This document shows, piece after piece, positions 24,109 to 32,594 of a stretch of 64,000 bases of DNA. Positions within the stretch are counted from its first letter, which is position 1, and every line of letters begins with the position of its first letter. The stretch is from assembly GCA_027442615.1 (NCBI GenBank), contig DAIBBI010000029.1, positions 62,001 to 126,000 on the forward strand, written 5' to 3'. The translations under genes and the position numbers were made by a program. The notes below the pieces were generated by a model. The model did not search any database and had not been told where the DNA came from. It saw nothing but the letters and a program-made list of their open reading frames with translations. The stretch comes from JAJZRV01 sp027442615. Its GTDB lineage: Bacteria; Pseudomonadota; Gammaproteobacteria; Burkholderiales; Ferrovaceae.

Positions 24109-25104
24109 ATGGCGGATGAATTTCTTTCACAGGAAGAAGTCGACTCCCTCTTGCGGGGGGTTTCCGGCGAGCATGACGATGCCGAAAAACCTGCGGAAGA
24201 CAACGGAGAGGTCCGTCCCTACAGCCTGGGAAAGCAGGAGCGCATCGTGCGTGGGCGCATGCCCACCATGGAAATCGTCAATGAACGCTTTGCGCGCCTG
24301 TTCAGGATAGGCCTGTTCAATTTGATGCGCCGTACCGCCGATGTCTCGGTGGGACAGTTGCGGATCAGCAAGTTCAGCGAGTTCATCCGTAACCTTCCGG
24401 TGCCCACCAACATCAACATTGTGCATGCCAATCCGTTGCGCGGTAATGCTTTGTTTGTATTTGACCCCAATCTGATTTTTCTGGTGGTCGACAACATGTT
24501 TGGCGGGGATGGCCGGTTTCATACCCGGGTGGAGGGGCGGGAATTTACCCAGACCGAGCACCGCATCATTCAAAAGCTGATCGCCACGGTCTTCGAGGCC
24601 TATGGCAAGGCCTGGGAAGCCGTTTATCGTTTGGAGTTTGAATTCGTCCGATCTGAAATGAATCCGCAGTTCGCTAATATTGCCACCCCCAACGAGGTGG
24701 TCATCGTGACCACATTTGAAATTGAATTCAGTGGCATTGGGGGGGCCTTTCATATCTGCATGCCCTATTCCATGATCGAACCGATTCGGGAGCTGCTCTA
24801 CAGCACCATGCAGGGCGACCACCTGGCGGTGGACAAGCGCTGGCTGCAAATGCTGTCCAGGCAGGTGCAGTCGGCGAATGTCGAGGTGGTGGCGGTATTG
24901 GGCGAGGCCCGCGTGAAAGTGGAGCGGCTGCTGCAGCTCAAGCCCGGCGACGTGCTGCCCCTGGAAATCGGAGAAAACGTGATGGCCCTCATCGATAACG
25001 TTCCCGTGATGGAGTGCAAGTATGGAGTGTTCAACAATCAGTACGCCCTCAAGGTGGAAAAAATGCTTTCCAACGCGATGGGTGGAACGAATCAGGGAGG
25101 ATGA
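24109..25104 (+). CDS. fliM: Flagellar motor switch protein FliM
   Basis: FliM is the C-ring protein that binds phosphorylated CheY. The N-terminal peptide FLSQEEVDSLLRGV is the CheY-binding segment. The middle CheC-like domain covers about residues 45-230. The C-terminal SpoA domain lies at about 255-325 (VEVVAVLGEARVKVERLLQL, then LKPGDVLPLEIGENVMALI). The 331-aa length is normal. It starts nine bases after the fliL stop. Confidence 0.97.
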   Translation: MADEFLSQEEVDSLLRGVSGEHDDAEKPAEDNGEVRPYSLGKQERIVRGRMPTMEIVNERFARLFRIGLFNLMRRTADVSVGQLRISKFSEFIRNLPVPTNINIVHANPLRGNALFVFDPNLIFLVVDNMFGGDGRFHTRVEGREFTQTEHRIIQKLIATVFEAYGKAWEAVYRLEFEFVRSEMNPQFANIATPNEVVIVTTFEIEFSGIGGAFHICMPYSMIEPIRELLYSTMQGDHLAVDKRWLQMLSRQVQSANVEVVAVLGEARVKVERLLQLKPGDVLPLEIGENVMALIDNVPVMECKYGVFNNQYALKVEKMLSNAMGGTNQGG

Positions 25105-25106
25105 TC

Positions 25107-25529
25107 ATGCCCAATGAAGCAGGCGAAATCAGCGCTGACGATTGGGGTGCGGCTCTGGCCGAACAGACTGCTGCGGAAGCTGCAACTGCACCGGTGTCTG
25201 AACCGCAACCCGTGGCCCAGCCACATATGTTCGAGAAATTTGGCTCCGATGTTGGCCTGGCCGCGCACAATGACCTGGAAATGATCATGGACATCCCGGT
25301 TCAGCTGACGGTGGAGCTGGGGCGGACCAAGATGCCCATCAAAAACCTGCTGCAACTGGCTCAGGGTTCCGTGGTTGAATTGTCAGGAATGGCGGGTGAG
25401 CCGCTGGATGTGCTGATCAATGGATTTTTGATTGCCCAGGGCGAAGTCGTCGTGGTGAATGACAAGTTTGGCATCCGTCTCACCGACATCATCACGCCCT
25501 CAGAGCGTATCCGCCGTCTCAATCGATAA
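25107..25529 (+). CDS. fliN: Flagellar motor switch protein FliN
   Basis: FliN forms the base of the C ring. The SpoA domain occupies the second half (IMDIPVQLTVELGRTKMPIK, then NLLQLAQGSVVELSGMAGEP and LIAQGEVVVVNDKFGIRLTD). The N-terminal 55 residues are acidic and Ala/Pro-rich. ATG 25107 is chosen because AGGGAGG at 25094-25100 has six-base spacing to it; ATG 25101 is too close. It starts two bases after the fliM stop. The length is 140 aa. Confidence 0.96.
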   Translation: MPNEAGEISADDWGAALAEQTAAEAATAPVSEPQPVAQPHMFEKFGSDVGLAAHNDLEMIMDIPVQLTVELGRTKMPIKNLLQLAQGSVVELSGMAGEPLDVLINGFLIAQGEVVVVNDKFGIRLTDIITPSERIRRLNR

Positions 25530-25531
25530 TC

Positions 25532-25903
25532 ATGATGAACCGAATCCTGTTGTTTCTGACCTCCTGTGCCGTCACGGGGGTGCTGGCTGCCGACAGCCCA
25601 CGGCCCGCTTATACGCCACCTTCCGTGCTGTCACTGGAGAGTGTGCTGCAGGTGGTTTTCAGCCTGCTGCTGGTGCTGGGTATCGTGGCACTGGTGGCCT
25701 GGCTACTCAAGCGGGTGAGCTTGCCCCAGCAAAGCGCGGGGCGTCAGCTCAAGGTCATCAGCAATCTCGCTGTGGGGCAGCGTGAGCGGGTCGTCGTGGT
25801 GGAAATCCAGGAAACCTGGCTGGTGCTGGGCGTTGCCCCGGGACAGGTGCAAACGCTGCATACCCTGCCGCGACAGGGTTCGGGGCCGCGACATGACGCG
25901 TAG
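25532..25903 (+). CDS. fliO: Flagellar biosynthetic protein FliO
   Basis: FliO is an assembly factor for the FliP ring of the export gate. The 123-aa protein has a cleavable-looking N terminus (MMNRILLFLTSCAVTGVLAA), one transmembrane helix at about 33-53 (LQVVFSLLLVLGIVALVAWL) and a small cytoplasmic domain (LKVISNLAVGQRERVVVVEI, then WLVLGVAPGQVQTLHTLP) typical of FliO. It begins two bases after the fliN stop and overlaps the fliP start by 11 bases. Confidence 0.92.
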   Translation: MMNRILLFLTSCAVTGVLAADSPRPAYTPPSVLSLESVLQVVFSLLLVLGIVALVAWLLKRVSLPQQSAGRQLKVISNLAVGQRERVVVVEIQETWLVLGVAPGQVQTLHTLPRQGSGPRHDA

Positions 25904-26648
25904 CAACTTTCTGAAGTCGTTCTGTTTGCTAACGCTGTGGATACTGGTGCCGGCAGCCTGGGCTGCCACTCCGGGGATCGCCGGGATTACCAGTGCGCCC
26001 GCCCCTGGGGGTGGGCAGACTTATTCGCTCAGCCTGCAAACGTTACTGCTTTTGACGTCGCTGGCCTTCCTGCCGGCCATCCTGTTGATGATGACGGGAT
26101 TTACGCGCATCATCATCGTGCTCTCGTTGCTGCGCTCGGCCTTGGGTACGCAGTCATCGCCCCCGAACCAGGTGCTGATTGGGTTGGCCCTGTTTTTGAC
26201 CTTCTTTGTCATGTCACCGGTGTTTGACAAGATCTATACGGAGGCCTGGCAGCCGTACTCGGAAAACAAGCTGTCGCTGGACCAGGCCGTAGACCGTGGG
26301 GCTGCGCCACTCAGGGCCTTCATGCTGCGCCAGACACGAGAAACGGATCTGGCCCTGTTCGTGCGCATTTCCAACAGTGAGCCCTTGCAAAGCCCAGAAC
26401 AGGTTCCCCTCAAGATTCTGGTTCCTGCCTATGCCACCAGCGAACTCAAGACGGCCTTTCAGATCGGATTCGTCATTTTCATTCCCTTCCTGATCATTGA
26501 CATGGTGGTGGCCAGTGTCCTGATGTCCATGGGGATGATGATGGTTTCTCCCGCGGTCATTTCACTACCGTTCAAATTGATGTTGTTTGTACTGGCAGAC
26601 GGCTGGAATCTGTTGATCGGTTCGCTGGTGCAGAGCTTTTATACCTGA
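25893..26648 (+). CDS. fliP: Flagellar export gate protein FliP
   Basis: FliP is the core subunit of the export channel. ATG 25893 gives MTRSNFLKSFCLLTLWILVP with a signal peptide ending near AAWA. Conserved blocks follow: LTSLAFLPAILLMMTGFTRI, SLLRSALGTQSSPPNQVLIG, TFFVMSPVFDKIY and FLIIDMVVASVLMSMGMMM. The length of 251 aa is normal. The longer reading from 25782 is out of register with fliO and is not supported. It overlaps fliO by 11 bases. Confidence 0.97.
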   Translation: MTRSNFLKSFCLLTLWILVPAAWAATPGIAGITSAPAPGGGQTYSLSLQTLLLLTSLAFLPAILLMMTGFTRIIIVLSLLRSALGTQSSPPNQVLIGLALFLTFFVMSPVFDKIYTEAWQPYSENKLSLDQAVDRGAAPLRAFMLRQTRETDLALFVRISNSEPLQSPEQVPLKILVPAYATSELKTAFQIGFVIFIPFLIIDMVVASVLMSMGMMMVSPAVISLPFKLMLFVLADGWNLLIGSLVQSFYT

Positions 26649-26662
26649 GGACCATTCGCACC

Positions 26663-26932
26663 ATGACTCCTGAAAGCATCATGACTTTGGGGCGCCAGGC
26701 ACTGGAACTGACCATCATGGTTTCTGCCCCCCTGCTGGTGACCGCCCTGGGGATTGGCCTGTTGATCAGTATTTTCCAGGCAGCCACCCAGATCAATGAA
26801 ATGACGCTGTCCTTCATCCCAAAGCTGATAGGCATGGTGCTGGTGCTGATTGTTTCGGGACCCTGGATGATCGGATTGATGGTGGATTACATTCGCCGCC
26901 TGTTTACCAGCATTCCGGGCATGGTGGGCTAG
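26663..26932 (+). CDS. fliQ: Flagellar export gate protein FliQ
   Basis: An 89-aa protein with two transmembrane helices at about residues 15-37 and 50-72. The signature is SIFQAATQINEMTLSFIPKL. It packs around the FliP ring. It lies 14 bases after fliP and 7 before fliR, the conserved order. Confidence 0.97.
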   Translation: MTPESIMTLGRQALELTIMVSAPLLVTALGIGLLISIFQAATQINEMTLSFIPKLIGMVLVLIVSGPWMIGLMVDYIRRLFTSIPGMVG

Positions 26933-26939
26933 GACGCGC

Positions 26940-27725
26940 ATGATCAGCTTCACCAGCGCGCAATGGTCTGCCTGGCTTGCAGCATTCATTTTTCCGCTGG
27001 CGCGCATCCTCGCCGTCATTGCGAGCACGCCGCTTCTGGGTGACAAGGAAGTGCCGTTGCAGGTCAGAATCGGGCTTGGGGTGTTGCTTACGGTGATAGT
27101 GGCGCCGACATTGCAGATTCCCGCAGCAATTGATCCAGGTTCACTGCAGGGGCTGCTGATGCTGCTGGAACAGGTTTTGGTGGGCGTGGTGATGGGATTC
27201 ACCGTGCGCATCATCTTTACAGCGGTGGAAATGGCGGGGGAGGTGGCAGGACTGCAAATGGGTCTAGGTTTTGCGAGTTTTTACGATCCGCAGAATGCCT
27301 CATTCCAGCCTGTACTGGCCCAGTTTCTGGGCGTGATCGTCTCCCTGGCGTTTTTGGCCATGGATGGCCATCTGCTTGTGTTGGCAGCACTCGCCGACAG
27401 CTTTCAAAGCTTTCCCATCGGTACCGCCATGCCCTCGGCAACGGGGCTTCATACGCTCGTGTCCTGGTCTGGCAGCCTCTTTGCCGACGCCCTGCAGATT
27501 TCGCTACCGATCCTCGCGGCATTGATGATGACCAACCTGGCGCTTGGGATACTCACCCGCAGCGCACCGCAACTCAATCTCTTTGCCGTGGGTTTTCCCA
27601 TTACGCTGGGCATGGGATTTTTGGTTCTGGCCCTCTCAATGCCCTACTTCAGGCCATTGATTGAACATTTCTCCCATGCCGGATTGAGCGCGATGCAACA
27701 TGTGGCGCAACAGCTGGGTCGCTAA
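26940..27725 (+). CDS. fliR: Flagellar export gate protein FliR
   Basis: FliR is the plug-side subunit of the export channel, with about six hydrophobic segments in 261 aa. Family blocks include PLLGDKEVPLQVRIGLGVLL, GFTVRIIFTAVEMAGEVAGL and QMGLGFASFYDP. It ends the fliF-R run. Its TAA (27723-27725) overlaps the TAG of the convergent unknown gene at 27722. The genes flhB and flhA, which often follow, are not here and probably lie upstream of the window. Confidence 0.96.
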   Translation: MISFTSAQWSAWLAAFIFPLARILAVIASTPLLGDKEVPLQVRIGLGVLLTVIVAPTLQIPAAIDPGSLQGLLMLLEQVLVGVVMGFTVRIIFTAVEMAGEVAGLQMGLGFASFYDPQNASFQPVLAQFLGVIVSLAFLAMDGHLLVLAALADSFQSFPIGTAMPSATGLHTLVSWSGSLFADALQISLPILAALMMTNLALGILTRSAPQLNLFAVGFPITLGMGFLVLALSMPYFRPLIEHFSHAGLSAMQHVAQQLGR

Positions 27726-28423
27726 ACCTGGGTGCTGACGAGGTTTCCTGTGGCGCCATGACTCTGCATGTTTTGCGCCAGGGACTGCAGGAAAGTCGTG
27801 AGGTTGGCCTGGCTACCCGTAACCCCCTGGGTGGTGGTCAAAAGATTTTGAAAGCTCTGCTGCAAGGCCGTATCCGCCGCACCGAGGGCGCTGGTGGCGC
27901 TCGAGGATCCTGTGGTGCCAGAAGTGCCAGGCGTGCCACTGGCGGTGGTCAATTGCTGGATCAGGCTTTGCAATTCCGTCTGAATCTGGCCCGCCCCACC
28001 GCTGCCATGATGGTGGTGGCCACGCCCCCCGGCATGTACGCCCGTGATGCTGCTATTGCTGCTACCCAACGAAGCCAGGGATTGACCCTGTGCCTGAAGT
28101 GCGGCAAACAGGCTCTGCAAAAAATTTCCCAGTGCCTGTTGTGCGCTGGTGTCGGTCGCTGACGGGGTCCCTGTGGCTGAACTGCTGCCACTGGTCGACG
28201 AGGAGGTGGCGCTGTTTGAAGAACTGCTGCTGGAGGGGATGGTCACCCCGATCTGGGAGAGGGCCTGGCTGATGGCCGAAGCAAATCCGCCGACTTGCCC
28301 TGCTGCGCCTGATCTGCTGCCGTCCCCATCGCCATCTCCCCCCGCGCCTGAAGGTTGATTGACCCCCCTCAGGGAATTGATCTGGGGAAAATAGTTGCTG
28401 CCTTGAATGCCGCCAATTGCCAT
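27722..28423 (-). CDS. Unknown protein encoded directly downstream of flgL
   Basis: I do not recognise a family. The 233-aa protein is rich in Ser, Gly, Ala, Gln and Thr and has no cysteine. It starts MAIGGIQGSNYFPQINSLRG. Polar linkers with Ser/Thr runs separate three helical Gln/Leu-rich segments near residues 47-60, 92-120 and 146-165; a fourth lies near 200-223. A GRGHHHHGSGG tract lies near 132. There is no signal peptide or membrane helix. TGGAG with seven-base spacing supports the ATG at 28423. It begins 18 bases after flgL and so belongs to the sigma-28 flgKL transcript. Composition resembles flagellar export substrates, which is my guess for its fate. Confidence 0.75.
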   Translation of the reverse strand: MAIGGIQGSNYFPQINSLRGVNQPSGAGGDGDGDGSRSGAAGQVGGFASAISQALSQIGVTIPSSSSSSNSATSSSTSGSSSATGTPSATDTSAQQALGNFLQSLFAALQAQGQSLASLGSSNSSITGVHAGGRGHHHHGSGGAGQIQTELQSLIQQLTTASGTPGTSGTTGSSSATSALGAADTALQQSFQNLLTTTQGVTGSQANLTTFLQSLAQNMQSHGATGNLVSTQV

Positions 28424-28441
28424 GGAAATTCTCCAGGTAAA

Positions 28442-29686
28442 TTACATGTAGTTGAATAGGGATAGACCGGAAACGGTTTTGAATGATTGCATGGCAGCCT
28501 GCAGGCCCAGTTGTTGCTGGCTGAGCTGGCTGAGTGCCTTGGTGTAGTCAAGATCCTGAAGTTGCGACAAGGTGGTCTGGTACTGCAATCCAAGCGCACT
28601 GCCGGCAGACTGCAACGCAGTGAGGGTATTGAGATTCGAGCCAATTGCGGCGCGTACCGTCAGCACCTGGTTGAGCCCCTGATTCAGATTTCCGGACGCC
28701 AGATTCAACTGCTGCGTGAATGCGGCTGACGAGGCCGGATTGCCCGCAGTGATGGGAGCATTGAGGGTGGTAATCAGGTTTTGAATGGTCTGGAACAGGG
28801 ACACGTTGGCGCTGGGTACGATCGTGAAGGTGTCGCCGCTTGCTGGTGCGCCCTGGATGTTGAACTGCACGCCATTAAAACTGATGGATTGGCCGCTGGT
28901 GTATGGTTGATTGGGCAAAGGCAGGCTTGTGGCCGGCAAGGAGGCGCCCGAGGGGTCTGTCCCCGATACGGAATAGGTCGTGACCCCGCCCGATACATTG
29001 AAGGTCAGGGTGTAGCTGTTGCCCCGTTGCGCCGCCGTGGGTGGCGGCGTGTCGAGCCCCCCCTGACCGATGATTCCAGAGCCTGTGTTGGTACTGGAAG
29101 CCGCAGTGGCGAACGAACCATTGCCATTTTTTACGTTCATGAACAGATCGGAGCCGGTGGCATTGACGGGCATCTGTTCGCTGCTGGATACCTGAATCAG
29201 GTGCTGTCCGCTGTCCCCCTGGTATTGCACGCCCGAGGCCGTTGTCACGAAGGGCTGCGTACTGCCCTGCAAACCCGAAAACAGGTAATTGCCCGTGCCA
29301 TCCTTGCTGTTGGCGAGGCTGATCAACTGGTTCAGTTGGCCCTGCAGGGTGGTGGCCAGCGTTTGTCGGTCGGAATTGTTTAAAGTGCCATCCCCGGCAT
29401 TGACGGCTGTGGTCTGGATGTTCTGGATCAGCGTCGTGACGCTTTGCAGAACACCTTCACTCATGGACAAGGCGGTTGTGGCTGCGTTGCGATTGGTGGC
29501 GTACTGGGTGTTGGCAGCATTGGACTGCGACACTTCAATGACCTGGGCCGCGGCGGCAGGGTCATCCGCCGGAGTCATGACGCGCAGGCCTGTAGAAACC
29601 TGCAACTGCGTATGCAGCAGGTTGGTCTGCTGTTGGTTCATCGAGTTGATGTTGCTGTCATAGAGGGTATTGGTACTGATCCGCAT
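28442..29686 (-). CDS. flgL: Hook-filament junction protein FlgL
   Basis: FlgL (HAP3) joins the hook junction to the filament. The flagellin-like N terminus MRISTNTLYDSNINSMNQQQ and LQVSTGLRVMTPADDPAAAA, and the C-terminal helix (TLSQLQDLDYTKALSQLSQQ, ending SGLSLFNYM), identify it. Two ATGs stand in tandem; 29686 gives the standard MRIST start, with GAGGAG seven bases upstream. The 414-aa length is somewhat above enteric FlgL (317). It is 12 bases downstream of flgK. Confidence 0.96.
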   Translation of the reverse strand: MRISTNTLYDSNINSMNQQQTNLLHTQLQVSTGLRVMTPADDPAAAAQVIEVSQSNAANTQYATNRNAATTALSMSEGVLQSVTTLIQNIQTTAVNAGDGTLNNSDRQTLATTLQGQLNQLISLANSKDGTGNYLFSGLQGSTQPFVTTASGVQYQGDSGQHLIQVSSSEQMPVNATGSDLFMNVKNGNGSFATAASSTNTGSGIIGQGGLDTPPPTAAQRGNSYTLTFNVSGGVTTYSVSGTDPSGASLPATSLPLPNQPYTSGQSISFNGVQFNIQGAPASGDTFTIVPSANVSLFQTIQNLITTLNAPITAGNPASSAAFTQQLNLASGNLNQGLNQVLTVRAAIGSNLNTLTALQSAGSALGLQYQTTLSQLQDLDYTKALSQLSQQQLGLQAAMQSFKTVSGLSLFNYM

Positions 29687-29698
29687 CATGACGCTCCT

Positions 29699-32218
29699 CT
29701 AGTTGAGCATGGTAAGCAAAGTGGAAAACAGCGTATTGGCCGTCTGAATCGCTTTTCCTGCAGCCTGATAAGCCTGTTGGTACTTCATCAGGTTGGCCGC
29801 TTCTTCATCCAGATTGACCCCGGATATGGATTGCTGGGCCTGTGTGGTCTGGTTGACCATATTGGTCTGGGCCTGGCTGGTAATCTGAAGCTGGTTGGTC
29901 TGGCTGCCCACCTGGCTGACCAGTTGCGCGAAAGCTCCGGCGTAAGTAACAGACCCTCCCAACATGGTGTTTTGCGTTTGCAACCCCGCCATCAACAAGG
30001 CGTTGTTGCCATCGGCCGAAGCATTGTTGTTGGCTTTGACGGTAAACACGTCGTTGGCGCTGGGGCTGCCACTGATTTGCACTGTCCAGCCATTGTAGGA
30101 AATCGATGCGCCGGGCGTGTAAGCCAGTGTGGCGGGAAGGCCAGTGCCCGTGCCGGAAATAGTGAACGTGGTTGGAGGGTTGTTGAAGGTGATCGTCACC
30201 GGCTGCTGCAGGTTGGCGTTGACCGGGGGCTGCTGCGTTGACGGCGTCGTTCCCGCAGTGAGTCCTGCATTGCCCGGGGCCGTCCCCGCCACCACAATCC
30301 CTGCCGTGCCGGTGGTACTGAGCGTGAGCGTGGCGTTGGTGGTGCCAGGAGCCAGCCCCGTATCCGAGCTCAAAGTTGTATAGCCACTCGCCTGGGCAAT
30401 CGCGATGTTCCGTCCGTCCGCAGCCGTCAGGGTCAGGGCACCCGTCGAGGCATTTGCACTGGCCGTCACTCCGGTTTGCGCGGAGATGGCGTTGATGGCG
30501 GCAGCCACGTTGGTCCCTTCGCCAGCGGCGTTAATGCCCGCGGCAATTGCGCCTACATTGATGCCGTTGATGGTGAAGCTGTTGGCGGCAATCCCGCTCG
30601 TCCACGAGGCTGGAGAGCCGGCCGTTGCCGAGCCCGACACCGTATTGACGTTTGCCGTGGCCGTAACGCCCGAACTGGCGGTGATGGCATTGATGGCCTG
30701 CGCGATGGCATAGGCGCTGTCGGCGCTTTGCCCCGGGGCCGAACCTGCTGCACTGGCACCCACCCCGTGGCCATTGAGTGTCAGTTGTCCGGCCGCCAGC
30801 GCGGCAGTGGTGGCACTTCCCGTGAGGCTGGCATAAGGCGTATCGACAACGCTGGCTGCGCTGATCGTGCCACTTCCGATATTGTTGAGGGAGCCATTGG
30901 AAATGACCGGGACGGCAGCGGCAATTTTTGAAGGGTCCGTGATGGCAACGCTCAAGCCCTGGGCACCGTTGGCGGTGGGTCTGATCAAAAAGCTGTCGCC
31001 GGAGCTGGGGGTCGTGGAGATGCTGAGCGTGATGCCATCCACGGTTTGAGGCAGGCTGGCATACGTTGTGACCGTGTTGTCCGACAGTCGTGTGAGCGTG
31101 TAGGGCTGGGCATTTGCCGAATTATAGGTGAGCGTGTAGTCACTGCCGGTGAGCGCCGCCGCATTGGAAATGCTGGCGGTCACAACTGCGGTTCCGGTAT
31201 TGTTGCTATTGCTGTTGACGACAGGCGCGCCAATGTTGAAGAAAGTGCCCCCCATGGCGCCGTTGAGATCCTGACCCAGGCCATTCTGCGCATTGAACGT
31301 GGCCGCAATTCCCGTGGCCAGCTCACCGAGGGCGTTCTGGGTCGAGGTCAGGCTCTGGTCGCGAAACGCCAAAAGCCCGCCCAGATTTCCGCCCTGCAGG
31401 CTGCCCTGCTGGATGGGAACCACCTTCCCCCCCGAACTGTAGGCTACATCCACCTTGGTGGGGTCCGCGGATGAGGTAACGGTTTGCAGGGTAAAGGCCT
31501 GATTTCCCACAACCAGCGACTGACCGTTGCCGACATAGACGTTATAACTGCCATCAGACTGCTTGATGACCGTGGCTTTGATTTCCTTGTTGAGCTGGGC
31601 AACCAGCTGGTCACGCTGATCCAGCAGATCATTGGGAGGTTGTCCGTTGCCGCCAGCAGACGCCACGGTGATATTCTGGTTCAAGGTTGCAATTTGCTGG
31701 GCATACGAGTTGATGTTGTTGACGCTGCTGCCGATTTGTCCGTTCACGCTGGTGTTCATGCTGGTGAACAGCTGGTTCAGCGACTGAAAGCTGCTGGCCA
31801 GGGATTGGGCACTGCTCAACATGGTTTGTCGGGCAGCTGCTGACGACGGATTATTGGCAACACCGCTGACAGCGCTGAAAAAATTCTGGAGAGACGGCGA
31901 GATACCGGCTGTTGGGTCCGCGATGACGTTATTGATCTGCTGGATCTGGGTGTAGTACGTGTTCAACTGGCTGGATTGCGCCTGTTGCTGCAGCAACTGG
32001 GTGTTGAGAAATTGGTTGTAGAGGCGCGTGACCGTCGTGACGTTGACCCCCTGGCCCATGAACCCGGAGCCCGTCAACAAAGGCGTGTTTGCCGATTGGA
32101 CGGTTTGCTGGCGACTGAAACCCGGGGTCGAGGCGTTGGCGATGTTGTGTTCGGTCGTCAACAGGCCCGCTTGTGCAGCGTTGAGGGCGCTGATCCCAAT
32201 ACTCGAAAGGTCTGCCAT
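29699..32218 (-). CDS. flgK: Hook-filament junction protein FlgK with a flagellin-like insert
   Basis: FlgK (HAP1) forms the first junction layer on the hook. The N terminus is typical (ISALNAAQAGLLTTEHNIAN, then ANASTPGFSRQQTVQ), as is the C terminus (VNLDEEAANLMKYQQAYQAA and IQTANTLFSTLLTMLN). At 839 aa it is about 290 residues longer than enteric FlgK. The excess includes residues about 474-657, which repeat motifs of the flagellin centre (INGINVGAIAAGINAAGEGT, ISAQTGVTASANASTG, LTLTAADGRNI). GGGAAG lies six bases before the ATG. A sigma-28 promoter precedes it. Confidence 0.96.
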   Translation of the reverse strand: MADLSSIGISALNAAQAGLLTTEHNIANASTPGFSRQQTVQSANTPLLTGSGFMGQGVNVTTVTRLYNQFLNTQLLQQQAQSSQLNTYYTQIQQINNVIADPTAGISPSLQNFFSAVSGVANNPSSAAARQTMLSSAQSLASSFQSLNQLFTSMNTSVNGQIGSSVNNINSYAQQIATLNQNITVASAGGNGQPPNDLLDQRDQLVAQLNKEIKATVIKQSDGSYNVYVGNGQSLVVGNQAFTLQTVTSSADPTKVDVAYSSGGKVVPIQQGSLQGGNLGGLLAFRDQSLTSTQNALGELATGIAATFNAQNGLGQDLNGAMGGTFFNIGAPVVNSNSNNTGTAVVTASISNAAALTGSDYTLTYNSANAQPYTLTRLSDNTVTTYASLPQTVDGITLSISTTPSSGDSFLIRPTANGAQGLSVAITDPSKIAAAVPVISNGSLNNIGSGTISAASVVDTPYASLTGSATTAALAAGQLTLNGHGVGASAAGSAPGQSADSAYAIAQAINAITASSGVTATANVNTVSGSATAGSPASWTSGIAANSFTINGINVGAIAAGINAAGEGTNVAAAINAISAQTGVTASANASTGALTLTAADGRNIAIAQASGYTTLSSDTGLAPGTTNATLTLSTTGTAGIVVAGTAPGNAGLTAGTTPSTQQPPVNANLQQPVTITFNNPPTTFTISGTGTGLPATLAYTPGASISYNGWTVQISGSPSANDVFTVKANNNASADGNNALLMAGLQTQNTMLGGSVTYAGAFAQLVSQVGSQTNQLQITSQAQTNMVNQTTQAQQSISGVNLDEEAANLMKYQQAYQAAGKAIQTANTLFSTLLTMLN
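30400..30795 (-). repeat. Flagellin IN-type segment shared with fliC
   Basis: This part of flgK carries the same ordered blocks as fliC 9900-10278. A further match follows: TLSTTGTAGIVVAGTAPGN here resembles TLSSSSSNGIVLSGSGATY late in fliC. Confidence 0.8.
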
Positions 32219-32259
32219 GTCACACTTCCCCGCTTACTGCGCGCAGCTTAACGCTAGGA

Positions 32260-32286
32260 TTATCGGATGATTACCGGGTTTCTTTA
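32260..32286 (-). promoter_or_regulatory. Sigma-28 promoter of flgKL
   Basis: Minus-strand -35 TAAAGAAA (32279-32286), 11-base gap, -10 TCCGATAA (32260-32267). The -35 lies within the last codons of flgJ and the flgJ stop lies in the gap. It separates the late genes flgK and flgL from the flgB-J operon. Confidence 0.88.
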
Positions 32287-32594
32287 ACAATTTCAGGGCG
32301 GCTCAACTGCTTCATCATGATGTCCGCCAGGCCAATGCCTTTGGCAGACAGGTTCTGTGACAGCTGTTGGTCGAGCATGGCGGTGAAAGTCCGGGTCTGT
32401 TCGCTGTCAAACAAACCATTCTGCGGCGTGGCGTCACGCATGGATTTCAGCATCATGTTCATGAACAGGGATTCAAATTGCTGCGCCGCCTGGCGCAAGG
32501 CCTGATCGGGCGACTGCTTTGCCTTGAGGCGCAGGTTACCCAGGCCTTGGGCATCGATGGCGAGGTGAGTCGAGAAGTCGGTGGAGATTGTCAC
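32271..32594 (-). CDS. flgJ: Rod-scaffold protein FlgJ, short form without muramidase
   Basis: The 107-aa protein is the N-terminal rod-binding domain of FlgJ only (QAAQQFESLFMNMMLKSMRD, then LSAKGIGLADIMMKQLSRP). The glucosaminidase/muramidase half of enteric FlgJ is absent, as in many other proteobacteria, which use a separate lytic enzyme. The start is GTG 32594, directly after the flgI stop (TAAGTG). Its last codons hold the flgK promoter. Confidence 0.94.
   Translation of the reverse strand: MTISTDFSTHLAIDAQGLGNLRLKAKQSPDQALRQAAQQFESLFMNMMLKSMRDATPQNGLFDSEQTRTFTAMLDQQLSQNLSAKGIGLADIMMKQLSRPEIVKETR

Noticed and set aside
28020..28040. His-rich GRGHHHHGSGG as a metal-binding domain
   Set aside because: Four histidines in a Gly-rich linker are weak evidence, and no other ligand pattern is seen.
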